From contig JAGHSJ010000046.1 in the NCBI GenBank assembly GCA_018065935.1, positions 1 to 54,090 of the forward strand: 54,090 bases of DNA, given 5' to 3'. This document shows, piece after piece, positions 25,523-33,084 of the stretch (positions within the stretch are counted from its first letter, which is position 1; the number at the start of each line of letters is the position of its first letter). The DNA is from Candidatus Kurthia equi. GTDB lineage: Bacteria > Bacillota > Bacilli > Bacillales_A > Planococcaceae. The notes under the pieces were generated by a model, which did not search any database, had not been told where the DNA came from, and saw nothing but the letters and a program-made list of their open reading frames with translations. The position numbers and the translations under genes were made by a program.

Positions 25523-26410
25523 ATGGAATATGATAGAAAAGACGAGTCCATTTCCACGGACGAAGTCAAAAGAAAGAGAAAGTTTTTTAGTTTTTTATGG
25601 TTAACTGCAGGTGCATTAATTATGGCAGCAGGTCTAAATTATGTACTTATACCAAATCGGTTAATTGATGGTGGTGTCACTGGTATTGCCATGACAGTTG
25701 CGCATCTGACGCATTTACCCTTGGGTTTATTCCTCTTTATTTTCAACTTACCCTTCCTCTATTTAGGCTATAAGCAAATTGGGCGTAGTTTTGCCTTCTC
25801 TGTAGCCTACGGTATTATTGTTTTATCTGTTGCGACAACCCTTTTACCTACTGGTTTTGCCATAACAAATGATACATTATTAGCCACTGTTGCTGGTGGA
25901 GTTATCCTTGGCATTGGCGTCGGTTTAGCCATTCGTACGGGAGGATGTTTAGACGGTAGTGAAACACTGGCCATTCTATTCAATAAAAAACTGCCTTTTT
26001 CAGTCGGTCAAATTATTTTATTCATGAACTTATTTATATTAGGTACTGCGGGATTTGTTTTCGGCTTTGATCGTGCCATGTATTCTTTAATCGCTTATTT
26101 TATTGCCTTTAAAACAATTGATGTAGTTTCAGAAGGATTAAATCAAACAAAATCAATTTGGATTATTAGTGAAAAAAGTGAAATTATCGGTGATAAAATT
26201 ATGTTCCGCTTAGGACGTGGCGTTACTTACCTAAATGGTAAAGGTGGCTACTCTAAGGACCATAAGGATGTCATTTTCTGTGTGATTAACCGCTTAGAAG
26301 AAGCGAAATTAAAAAAAATTGTGGAATCAGTCGATCCAAAAGCTTTCTTAGCCTTTAGTAATATGACTGAAATTCAAGGTGGTAACTTTAAAAAACAAGA
26401 TATTCACTAA
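25523..26410 (+). CDS. YitT family membrane protein (DUF161/DUF2179)
   Basis: 295-residue membrane protein with about five spans in residues 20-205, including the YitT signature GALIMAAGLNYVLIPNRLIDGGVTGIA split over 32-58 and IRTGGCLDGSETLAILFNKK near 136. The C-terminal ~80 residues form the cytosolic DUF2179 domain (GRGVTYLNGKGGYSKDH near 232). Function unresolved in the family; exporter or sensor roles have been suggested. AAGGATGG precedes the ATG. Monocistronic. Confidence 0.9.
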   Translation: MEYDRKDESISTDEVKRKRKFFSFLWLTAGALIMAAGLNYVLIPNRLIDGGVTGIAMTVAHLTHLPLGLFLFIFNLPFLYLGYKQIGRSFAFSVAYGIIVLSVATTLLPTGFAITNDTLLATVAGGVILGIGVGLAIRTGGCLDGSETLAILFNKKLPFSVGQIILFMNLFILGTAGFVFGFDRAMYSLIAYFIAFKTIDVVSEGLNQTKSIWIISEKSEIIGDKIMFRLGRGVTYLNGKGGYSKDHKDVIFCVINRLEEAKLKKIVESVDPKAFLAFSNMTEIQGGNFKKQDIH

Positions 26411-26429
26411 ACACATTTTATACAGAAGT

Positions 26430-26470
26430 AAATAACCAGTTATCAAGCTTATCGATAGCTGGTTATTTAT
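26430..26470 (+). terminator. Hairpin after the YitT gene
   Basis: AAATAACCAG (26430-26439) pairs with CTGGTTATTT (26459-26468), with inner TATC/GATA. Only a weak T-rich tail follows. Confidence 0.55.
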
Positions 26471-26880
26471 TTATAAAAACTTTTCTACTATAAATTTATG
26501 CTCGCATTTTGTCTCTATATAATTAACTATAAAAAATGCCAAGATCTTTTAGTACCGTTAAAACAGGCAATTCGAAAAAAAACATTAATTATTCCCTTAT
26601 ATTTTACTCATTATGAAAAATATTTTCACTTGCAAAATCCGCTACTTAAACAGCGGAATATTCTAAATATATATTCTTTTTAAACAACTGAAGCCTTGAA
26701 CTGTACTTATAATACATCTTTGAAAACCCTTACAAACAGCTATTTTTCAAGAAATATCGCGCAAAATATAACAGTTTTTTCAACAAATTAACACAGGTTA
26801 AATCAATCCAGCGAACCTTACAATCATGTAATATTTCTATTTTATGACGTTTTTTTCATCATTTTGTCACGAAAATGTAA
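26471..26880. other. Gene-poor AT-rich stretch
   Basis: No convincing gene. A 61-codon frame at 26498-26683 has no ribosome binding site and no recognisable protein character. A small TCCGCT/AGCGGA hairpin at about 26637-26657 lacks a T-run. The right end leads into the promoter of the Spx-like gene. Confidence 0.5.
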
Positions 26881-26909
26881 TTGACTTATGAATATCTTAT
26901 TGGTAAGAT
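26881..26909 (+). promoter_or_regulatory. SigA-type promoter of the Spx-like gene
   Basis: TTGACT (26881-26886) and TAAGAT (26904-26909) are 17 bases apart. A better -10 hexamer TATAAT sits at 26909-26914 but is 22 bases from this -35. AAAGAGGT (26931-26938) is spaced 7 bases from the ATG at 26946. Confidence 0.6.
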
Positions 26910-26945
26910 ATAATTACATTAACAATAGAGAAAGAGGTAATGAAC

Positions 26946-27350
26946 ATGACTGTTACAATTTATACACAAACTAGCTGTACATCTTCAAAAAAAGCTTTAC
27001 AATGGTTAACTGAAAATGAAATTCCGTACGTAGAAAAGCGCATTACATCTGATGCTTTAACGTTACCTGAATTCAAAAAAATCTTAGGAATGACTGAAGA
27101 TGGAACAGATGAAATCATCTCAACGAATTCAAAAGACTATAAAAATTTAAATTGCGATATTAACCAACTTTCAATCCAAGAATTATATAGTATTATTAAG
27201 GAACACCCAAAAATGCTACGTAGTCCTATACTAATTGATGATAAACGTCTTCAGGTTGGCTATAACGAAATGGACATCCGTCGTTTTATCCCACGTAAAG
27301 TTCGTGCTTTTGAATTATTTGAAATGCAACGCCTATCAAACGATTTCTGA
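26946..27350 (+). CDS. Spx/MgsR family RNA polymerase-binding regulator with CxxS motif
   Basis: ArsC-like fold, 134 aa, close to Spx along its whole length: [12 protein letters not shown] near 49-60, [22 protein letters not shown] near 98-119. Spx binds the alpha subunit C-terminal domain of RNA polymerase and reprograms transcription in disulfide stress. Here the redox motif is Cys11-T-S-Ser14 rather than CxxC, and the arginine pair in the Spx segment LLRRP reads MLRSP, so the second arginine is Ser. The Arg after IIST in Spx is Asn. The start at 26946 is chosen by RBS spacing over an ATG at 26940. A MarR gene follows 30 bases later. Confidence 0.88.
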   Translation: MTVTIYTQTSCTSSKKALQWLTENEIPYVEKRITSDALTLPEFKKILGMTEDGTDEIISTNSKDYKNLNCDINQLSIQELYSIIKEHPKMLRSPILIDDKRLQVGYNEMDIRRFIPRKVRAFELFEMQRLSNDF

Positions 27351-27380
27351 TCTGAATGAAATAGCTTTGGAGATGAGTTA

Positions 27381-27812
27381 ATGATGAATGAAGAAAAAAA
27401 AGAGCATAGCATTTCTTCGTTATTTGAAATTGCTGCTGCTATCGAAAGAAAATGGGCAAATGAGTGGAATAGCCATAATAGTATCGGGTTCTCTAAGACG
27501 CATATCTTGCTTTTAGATATTCTCGATACTTCTGGTGCCGCTCGCCCTTCAGACTTAGCAGAAAAACTACATGTAACCACTGGTGGCGTTACCGTCCTTA
27601 CGACTAAGTTGATTAAAGCCGGCTATATTAAAAAGACAAAGAATGAGTCTGATCGCCGTGCCTATCAATTAGAAATTACAAAGGAAGGGCTTGATCAATT
27701 AAACAATGCTTACGAGCATATTGATCAAATGGTCCACCGCATGTTTGGTATGCTCTCTGAAGAAGAAGTAGAAACACTTCGTCAAATATTTTCAAAGCTT
27801 TTATTAGGATAA
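27381..27812 (+). CDS. MarR family transcriptional regulator
   Basis: Winged-helix regulator, 143 aa. The recognition region is GAARPSDLAEKLHVTTGGVT near 50-70 and the wing LTTKLIKAGYIKKTKNESDRRAYQLEITKEG near 72-103, with the DRR motif typical of MarR. It has no cysteine, so an OhrR-type thiol switch is excluded. GGAG is 8 bases before the ATG. Likely cotranscribed with the Spx-like gene; the effector is unknown. Confidence 0.9.
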   Translation: MMNEEKKEHSISSLFEIAAAIERKWANEWNSHNSIGFSKTHILLLDILDTSGAARPSDLAEKLHVTTGGVTVLTTKLIKAGYIKKTKNESDRRAYQLEITKEGLDQLNNAYEHIDQMVHRMFGMLSEEEVETLRQIFSKLLLG

Positions 27813-27830
27813 TTGAACACAGTCATGTTC

Positions 27831-27866
27831 AAAAAAGCCCACACTTAATAAAGTGTGGGCTTTTTT
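27831..27866. terminator. Bidirectional terminator after the MarR gene
   Basis: GCCCACACTT (27837-27846) and AAGTGTGGGC (27851-27860) with a 4-base loop, flanked by A6 and T6. It serves the MarR gene and the converging sigma-factor gene. Confidence 0.93.
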
Positions 27867-27951
27867 ATATTAACTATTTTTTGGGGTTCAATAAGGCATG
27901 CTTTTAATAAATGCCCTATCTCCCCCATTAACTATATTTCAATTTCTATCA

Positions 27952-28500
27952 TTAAGCTGGCATAATAGCTGTTGCTGTCACTGCGTCTTGCATCATCATA
28001 TCTTTTAGACGTTGTTTTGCACGGAACAAACGCGATTTAACCGTACCAATAGATACCTTCATTAAATCTGCAATTTCAACTAAAGAATATTGATTTACGT
28101 AGAAATAAAGTAAAGTATTACGGTAAATACCATCTAGTTCATTAATTTTTGATTGAACAAGTTGGGCAATATCTGCTTTTTCAATCATATCTTCAGTAGA
28201 TATTTCATTATTGGGAACCAAATCAAGTACCGGCACGTCTAAAGTATCAGGTTGGTTCATCATATATTTGCTACGACGAACATTTTTGCGATAGCGGTCG
28301 CGGAAAGTGTTCATGCAAATTGTTGTTAACCAAGCTTTCAAGTGGTCGACTTGTGCAACGTATGATTCATAGCGAACAACTTTAACCCATACTTCTTGCA
28401 TTAAGTCCTCTGCTTCTGCTTTATTACGTGTTAATTTTAAACATAGGTGATAAATATAACGATTGTATTCTTCGTAAACTGCTTCTAACTCAATAGTCAT
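27952..28500 (-). CDS. ECF-type RNA polymerase sigma factor
   Basis: Group 4 sigma factor, 182 aa. Region 2 spans about 8-80 (YIYHLCLKLTRN, AEDLMQEVWVKVVR, HLKAWLTTICMNTFRDRYRK) and region 4 about 120-170, ending in the helix-turn-helix SLVEIADLMKVSIGTVKSRLFRAKQRLK. The longer frame to 28515 begins on an ATG that overlaps the GGAGG site (28509-28513); two later ATGs remain (28503 and 28500), and I chose 28500 for its 8-base spacing. No anti-sigma gene lies next to it. A -35/-10-like pair TGAAAG...CGTAA on the minus strand (28635-28611) has only 14 bases between, so autoregulation is speculative. Confidence 0.9.
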   Translation of the reverse strand: MTIELEAVYEEYNRYIYHLCLKLTRNKAEAEDLMQEVWVKVVRYESYVAQVDHLKAWLTTICMNTFRDRYRKNVRRSKYMMNQPDTLDVPVLDLVPNNEISTEDMIEKADIAQLVQSKINELDGIYRNTLLYFYVNQYSLVEIADLMKVSIGTVKSRLFRAKQRLKDMMMQDAVTATAIMPA

Positions 28501-28513
28501 CATTGAAACCTCC

Positions 28514-28770
28514 ATTTTTTATACTATCTATTTAATTTCTCATTTAAGTTCTTCTCTGCTGAATTACGTTTATAACTCTTGTTGTACTCTTATTATGTCT
28601 GATTACAACCTTACGCTCTATCGGTTTTACTTTCATTACCATTACAAAGATGTAAGATTAGTGAAAACTACTTGTATTGAGTAAAAAATTTCTTTCAATA
28701 ATCCCCTTTTCTTCATACATAGATGTTATTTGTACTATTCAAATTACATCTAGCGGATTTTTCTACATAC
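28514..28770. other. Intergenic stretch upstream of the sigma-factor gene
   Basis: AT-rich, no gene visible. It must carry the sigma-factor promoter on the minus strand, but no confident hexamers can be assigned. The right border is the terminator of the converging EamA gene. Confidence 0.4.
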
Positions 28771-28810
28771 AAAAAAGCCACAAAGTTTTAAAAAAACTTC
28801 GTGGCTTTTC
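28771..28810 (-). terminator. Terminator of the EamA gene at 28818
   Basis: GCCACAAAGTTTT (28777-28789) and AAACTTCGTGGC (28794-28805) form a hairpin; the minus-strand transcript ends in the complement of A6 at 28771-28776. Confidence 0.85.
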
Positions 28811-28817
28811 CTTTTCT

Positions 28818-29708
28818 TCATTCTATTTTACTGTGTAATTGTAGCTTTCTTTTTTTACTAAAGGTCGGCTTTACTTCTGAGAAAATGATTGCTACTAAAA
28901 TTAATGCTGCACCAACAATCATGCGACCTGTTAAAATTTCATGTAGGAAAATAACTGAAAAAATCATACCAAAAAGAGATTCCATTGATAATATGATTGC
29001 ACCTTGAGTAGCAGTTGTATATTTAAACGCAATATTTTGCAACAAGTAGGCAATAATGGTCGAAATAACCGCTAAATATAATATACTGTACATTCCGCCA
29101 GGCTCAATTGTAGTTGGAATATCGCCTCTTACAACTACAAAAATAACGCTGATAATGGCAGCTGATACAAATTGAATAACCGTTAATAAAATGGCATCTT
29201 CATTTTGAACAAATTTATTTGTATAAAAAATATCAAAGGCAAAAGCAACTGCACATAATAAAGTAAGTATATCGCCAATATTCATTGATAAAGATCCCTG
29301 TAATGATAATAAGGCAATACCAGCAAGTGCAGTAATGGCACCGATTATTTCAAAACGGTCGATTTTTCTTTTATAAACAGCGAAAGCAATAAGTGGAACA
29401 ACAAGTACATTTACCGCTGTTAAAAAGGCATTTTTTGAAGGCGTTGTATGTTCAAGTCCGACTGTTTGTAAGACAAATCCAGTATAGAGAATAGCTCCTA
29501 AAATAGCTCCTTTTATAAGAATTCGTTTATTTATATTTTTTAATTTATAGCTAAAAATAATGATTAATAAAATAGCAGCCACTAAAAATCTACCTGCCAT
29601 CAATTGGTACGCATTTAAATACTGTAAGCCAATATCGGTTATGACAAAGCCACTTCCCCAAACGATGGCTGTCACCATCAGCATCAATACGCCTATTCGT
29701 TGATTCAT
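28818..29708 (-). CDS. EamA/DMT-family transporter
   Basis: 296-residue membrane protein with ten hydrophobic segments arranged as two EamA repeats (about 5-135 and 145-285). Family markers include IVWGSGFVITDIGLQYLNAYQ near 14-34, GLEHTTPSKNAFLTAVNVL near 84 and the C-terminal SLFGMIFSVIFLHEILTGRM near 245. DMT proteins export amino acids, metabolites or drugs; the substrate cannot be read here. GAGGGGGAAG precedes the ATG. Monocistronic. Confidence 0.9.
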   Translation of the reverse strand: MNQRIGVLMLMVTAIVWGSGFVITDIGLQYLNAYQLMAGRFLVAAILLIIIFSYKLKNINKRILIKGAILGAILYTGFVLQTVGLEHTTPSKNAFLTAVNVLVVPLIAFAVYKRKIDRFEIIGAITALAGIALLSLQGSLSMNIGDILTLLCAVAFAFDIFYTNKFVQNEDAILLTVIQFVSAAIISVIFVVVRGDIPTTIEPGGMYSILYLAVISTIIAYLLQNIAFKYTTATQGAIILSMESLFGMIFSVIFLHEILTGRMIVGAALILVAIIFSEVKPTFSKKRKLQLHSKIE

Positions 29709-29775
29709 TCATCTTCCCCCTCTTGATTATATTAGAATACCATGTACAATTCACAAAGAGTTTGATGAAATTTCT

Positions 29776-29826
29776 AAAAAAAAAGATGTATCATTGTAAA
29801 TTTTACAATGATACATCTTTTTCGAC
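29776..29826. terminator. Terminator overlapping the end of the PucR-type gene
   Basis: GATGTATCATTGTAAA (29785-29800) pairs with TTTACAATGATACATC (29802-29817), flanked by A9 and T-rich sequence. The stop codon (29803-29805) and the last codons of the minus-strand regulator lie in the right arm, so the stem is partly coding. Confidence 0.85.
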
Positions 29827-30960
29827 CTGTTTTTGGATTAAATACAGCTTGATAGCAACTGAAAGCTCTTCAAAAAAAGAAAACTCTGTTAGTTCTTTAT
29901 TTGTAAGCAAGCGCAATTTATTCAACCGATAACGAATTGTATTTGCATGGCAATATTGTCTATCTGCAACCGCCTTAATATTACCTTGTAATAAAACATA
30001 ATCAATCGCTGTATCAAGCAACTGATTCTCTTCTGATAGAAGAGGAGCTATATAAGTATTTATATATTGTTTTACAAATTGAGGCTGTTTTTTAATTAAT
30101 TCAATCAATAGTTTATCCGTTGTTAATTTTACGTAACTGCAACTACTCACACCATAAACTTCTGCAAGAAGACTACTATAATAGGCTTGCTGCATTACCT
30201 CATGAAGATTGCTTGACGTTTTTAGCACGTCACTTTCTCCCATAAAAATAGGCTGGCTATGAAAATCAAACAATGCGAGTAACTGCTGCATTTGCTGTTT
30301 AAAATTATATTCTTTGGATTGATTCGTCATTGCAATTAAAATATGCCCTTTATATTGTCCGATTAATCCAGTACGTAGAAAAGGTTCAAAGCGAAATAAA
30401 TTTTCTGCTACACTTGGAGAAGATTTGATAGCGGCTACGTAAATATACGCTTCAAACGGTTTGTTTATTTGTTTACGTAAAGTCTGCAACTGTTCCTGTG
30501 TCACATCATTTTCAATTAAAGTAGTCAACGTTGTTTGTAGAAATTCTGTCTGCGCTATTTTGTTTCGGTAGTCCATCGCTTGAAAAATAATATCTTCAAA
30601 AAATTCATCGCCACCAAACTTTAAAATAACTAATCCTTTACTCTCCGCTAATGCAATAACCTCTTGTGGTAATTCTTCATAAATAACTGCTTTAAAAGCT
30701 AGCGCGCTTACATTAAATCGTACCAATTCATCCACCATATAGCGTAATAATTCTGGTTCATTTTTCGCAAATAATAAACTTGTCAGTACGAGGCTATTCT
30801 CTGTAAACATACTATCTCGTATCTGTTCAAATCCCCGTAAAAATTCAAAATCGAGAATTTCAACATTTTTCATCGTACGCTGTAACTGTTGATGACCGGT
30901 TATTACCTGAAATTCTTTGGTTATCGGAAGTTCTAAAAAATTTTTCACAGTCATTGCCAT
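29803..30960 (-). CDS. PucR/CdaR family transcriptional regulator
   Basis: 385 residues: N-terminal PucR domain (about 1-125, beginning MTVKNFLELPITKEFQVITG), a central GGDEF-like/CdaR linker region (about 165-290), and a C-terminal PucR-type helix-turn-helix (GNIKAVADRQYCHANTIRYRLNKL near 335-358). Such proteins control purine, amino-acid or sugar-acid catabolism. The frame opens at 30975, but GGGGGAG lies inside that extension and fits the ATG at 30960. The divergent gene 31097 (dipeptidase) is a possible target, by position only. Confidence 0.88.
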   Translation of the reverse strand: MAMTVKNFLELPITKEFQVITGHQQLQRTMKNVEILDFEFLRGFEQIRDSMFTENSLVLTSLLFAKNEPELLRYMVDELVRFNVSALAFKAVIYEELPQEVIALAESKGLVILKFGGDEFFEDIIFQAMDYRNKIAQTEFLQTTLTTLIENDVTQEQLQTLRKQINKPFEAYIYVAAIKSSPSVAENLFRFEPFLRTGLIGQYKGHILIAMTNQSKEYNFKQQMQQLLALFDFHSQPIFMGESDVLKTSSNLHEVMQQAYYSSLLAEVYGVSSCSYVKLTTDKLLIELIKKQPQFVKQYINTYIAPLLSEENQLLDTAIDYVLLQGNIKAVADRQYCHANTIRYRLNKLRLLTNKELTEFSFFEELSVAIKLYLIQKQVEKDVSL

Positions 30961-31033
30961 TGTATTCTCCCCCATCCTATTAATTAATAGCCTGAAATCC
31001 TTTAAAAATCAACAGTTTCCATTATTACGTTAG

Positions 31034-31062
31034 TCGAAATACATACTACGCTATGCTATAAT
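31034..31062 (+). promoter_or_regulatory. Extended -10 promoter of the M20 dipeptidase gene
   Basis: TATAAT (31057-31062) is preceded by TGC, the extended -10 form; a weak -35 TCGAAA (31034-31039) stands 17 bases upstream. GAGGGAG then precedes the ATG at 31097. Confidence 0.6.
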
Positions 31063-31096
31063 TGGGCTAAACAATTGAAGAAATGAGGGAGTAAAT

Positions 31097-32479
31097 ATGA
31101 ATCAATTACAACAATTAGATCAATATTTTGCGGCTAACCGCGAACAACATTTAGAAGAAATGAAGGAATTTTTATCGATTCCGAGTGTGAGCTCTCTTTC
31201 TGAGCATAAACCAGATATGAAAAAAGCTGCAGATCATTTAGCAGGCTTACTAGAAAAAGCAGGTATGGAAAATATTCAAGTACGTGATACTGCTGGTCAT
31301 CCAGTTGTTACAGCTGAATGGTTACATGCTGAAGATAAGCCAACTGTATTAGTTTACGGTCACTATGATGTACAACCAGTAGACCCAATTGAATTATGGG
31401 ATTCTGAGCCATTCAAACCTGAAGTACGTGACAATATCATGTATGGTCGTGGTTCAAGTGATGATAAAGGGCAAGTTTTCCTTCATGTGAAAGTGCTTGA
31501 AGCGATGCTACAAACAGAAGAAAAATTACCTGTAAACATTAAAGTTTTATTTGAAGGTGAAGAAGAAATTGGTAGCGTTCATTTAGACCAATTCATCGAA
31601 GATCACAAAGAAGAATTAGCGGCTGATTTAGTGTTAATTTCTGATACTTCATTATATGCACCAGGTAAACCAGCTGTATGCTATGCGTTACGTGGCTTAA
31701 CAGGTGTTCAAATTAATGTAACGGGTGCGAAAGGTGACCTTCACTCTGGAATTTACGGTGGTGGCGTTCAAAATCCAATCCATGCGTTAGCTGATATTCT
31801 TTCTTCATTCCATGATGAACACGGTACAATTAAAGTAGAAGGTTTCTATGATTCTGTTCGTGAACTAACTGCTGAAGAACGAGCAGCATTTGCTGAGCTA
31901 CCATTCAATCCAGAAGATATTAAAGCAGAAGCTGGCGTTCAAGAATTATTCGGTGAACCTGGATTTACGTATCTTGAACAAACTTGGGCACGTCCTACAC
32001 TAGAAGTAAATGGCGTATTCGGTGGATTCTCTGGCGAAGGAATTAAAACGGTTCTTCCAGCTAAAGCCGGTGCGAAAATTACTTGTCGCTTAGTACCTGA
32101 CCAAGACCCATATGAAATCGTAGACTTACTTCGCAAGCATATCGAAGCAAATAAACCTGCTGGCGTTGAAATTGAAGTCACTGATTTCGATAAAGGAAAA
32201 CCATTCATCACACCTATGGATCATCCATTAATCCAAGCAGCTGGTCGCTCATACGAAACGCAATATGATGAAAAAACTGCTTATATTCGTGCTGGTGGCT
32301 CAATTCCAATCGTATCTACTTTCGACGAAATTTTAGGTACACCAGTTGTTATGATGGGCTTTGCACTATCAACTGAAAACTTCCATGCACCGAATGAACA
32401 TTTCCATTTAGAAAACTTTGATAAAGGGCTTCGTGTCGTAAGTGATTACTACCACGAAATCAAAAACTACAAGAAATAA
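31097..32479 (+). CDS. M20 family metallopeptidase (dipeptidase)
   Basis: Cytosolic zinc peptidase, 460 aa, of the M20 CNDP-like group. Metal ligands are visible: His in VYGHYDVQPVD near 91-101, Asp in GRGSSDDKGQ near 125, the catalytic Glu pair in FEGEEEIGS near 156, Asp in LISDTSLY near 188, and His in ALSTENFHAPNEHF near 430. The lid/dimerisation domain lies at about 205-350. Length and order match dipeptidases that cleave Xaa dipeptides. Monocistronic. Confidence 0.93.
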   Translation: MNQLQQLDQYFAANREQHLEEMKEFLSIPSVSSLSEHKPDMKKAADHLAGLLEKAGMENIQVRDTAGHPVVTAEWLHAEDKPTVLVYGHYDVQPVDPIELWDSEPFKPEVRDNIMYGRGSSDDKGQVFLHVKVLEAMLQTEEKLPVNIKVLFEGEEEIGSVHLDQFIEDHKEELAADLVLISDTSLYAPGKPAVCYALRGLTGVQINVTGAKGDLHSGIYGGGVQNPIHALADILSSFHDEHGTIKVEGFYDSVRELTAEERAAFAELPFNPEDIKAEAGVQELFGEPGFTYLEQTWARPTLEVNGVFGGFSGEGIKTVLPAKAGAKITCRLVPDQDPYEIVDLLRKHIEANKPAGVEIEVTDFDKGKPFITPMDHPLIQAAGRSYETQYDEKTAYIRAGGSIPIVSTFDEILGTPVVMMGFALSTENFHAPNEHFHLENFDKGLRVVSDYYHEIKNYKK

Positions 32480-32525
32480 TCGGGCTGTTTTTTTTATACG
32501 CCATACAAATCCTATTAGTTAAATT

Positions 32526-32578
32526 ATCCTCTATGAGATATACGCTTTGAAAAAAGCTGTCTTATAGGGGATTTTTTT
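32526..32578 (+). terminator. Terminator of the dipeptidase gene
   Basis: ATCCTCTATGAGA (32526-32538) pairs with TCTTATAGGGGAT (32560-32572), with an inner GCTTT/AAAGC helix and a following T-run. Confidence 0.85.
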
Positions 32579-32966
32579 ATTTGATAGCAATATGAATTGA
32601 TATTAAGCCATTTTGTTCATATTTCTCGAAATCGTATGTATAGGCCCGATTAATTTTTTCAGCCTCTTCTTCCTGCCAAATTTGATTCCATGTATTGAAT
32701 ACGCCTAGTGGATCTGCGGTATTTACTTCAAAGCTTTTATACGCTGTATGTACGCTTAAATCAAAATCCCCAGTTGCATCTTCTGTATAAACACCGACTG
32801 TATAGTCGCCTTTATAATTACTATCATATTCACTATATATTCCGTACACTGCATTATTTTTTTGTACAAATTTCGTTGCTTCATTCCATAGCTCATCATA
32901 TTTTCTCGACATCTGAGGATCTTTGAAATGATTCGTGCGTATTTCATGTATTTTTTTCAATTTCAT
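32577..32966 (-). CDS. GyrI-like / AraC effector-binding domain protein
   Basis: 129-residue stand-alone ligand-binding domain. The pattern fits the SOUL/GyrI-like fold: a strand, helix and acidic loop near KYDELWNEATKFVQ, then NAVYGIYSEYDSNYKGDYTVGVYTE near 39-63, WNQIWQEEEAEKINRAYTYDFEKYE near 92-116 and a last strand ISIHIAIK. Such domains bind small amphipathic molecules, often fused to AraC or MerR regulators; here there is no DNA-binding part. AAGGAG precedes the ATG. Confidence 0.75.
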   Translation of the reverse strand: MKLKKIHEIRTNHFKDPQMSRKYDELWNEATKFVQKNNAVYGIYSEYDSNYKGDYTVGVYTEDATGDFDLSVHTAYKSFEVNTADPLGVFNTWNQIWQEEEAEKINRAYTYDFEKYEQNGLISIHIAIK

Positions 32967-33020
32967 CCACGTTCAACTCCTTATAATAAATATATACGAA
33001 CTTATGTTCTTTTTCAAATA

Positions 33021-33056
33021 AAAAAAAAGTGCAGTTAATTTCATGCACTTCTTTTA
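33021..33056 (-). terminator. Terminator of the secreted repeat protein gene
   Basis: AAGTGCA (33027-33033) pairs with TGCACTT (33044-33050); the minus-strand RNA ends in a long U-run (complement of the A-run from 33020). Confidence 0.75.
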
Positions 33057-33084
33057 ATTATGAAGATTTATTTTTCATAAAGAT

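Noticed and set aside
26498-26683. 61-codon frame in the YitT-Spx gap
   Set aside because: No ribosome binding site, and the composition fits translated AT-rich noncoding DNA.
28611-28635. ECF-type autoregulatory promoter before the sigma gene
   Set aside because: TGAAAG and CGTAA are present but only 14 bases apart, shorter than usual ECF spacing; kept only as a remark.
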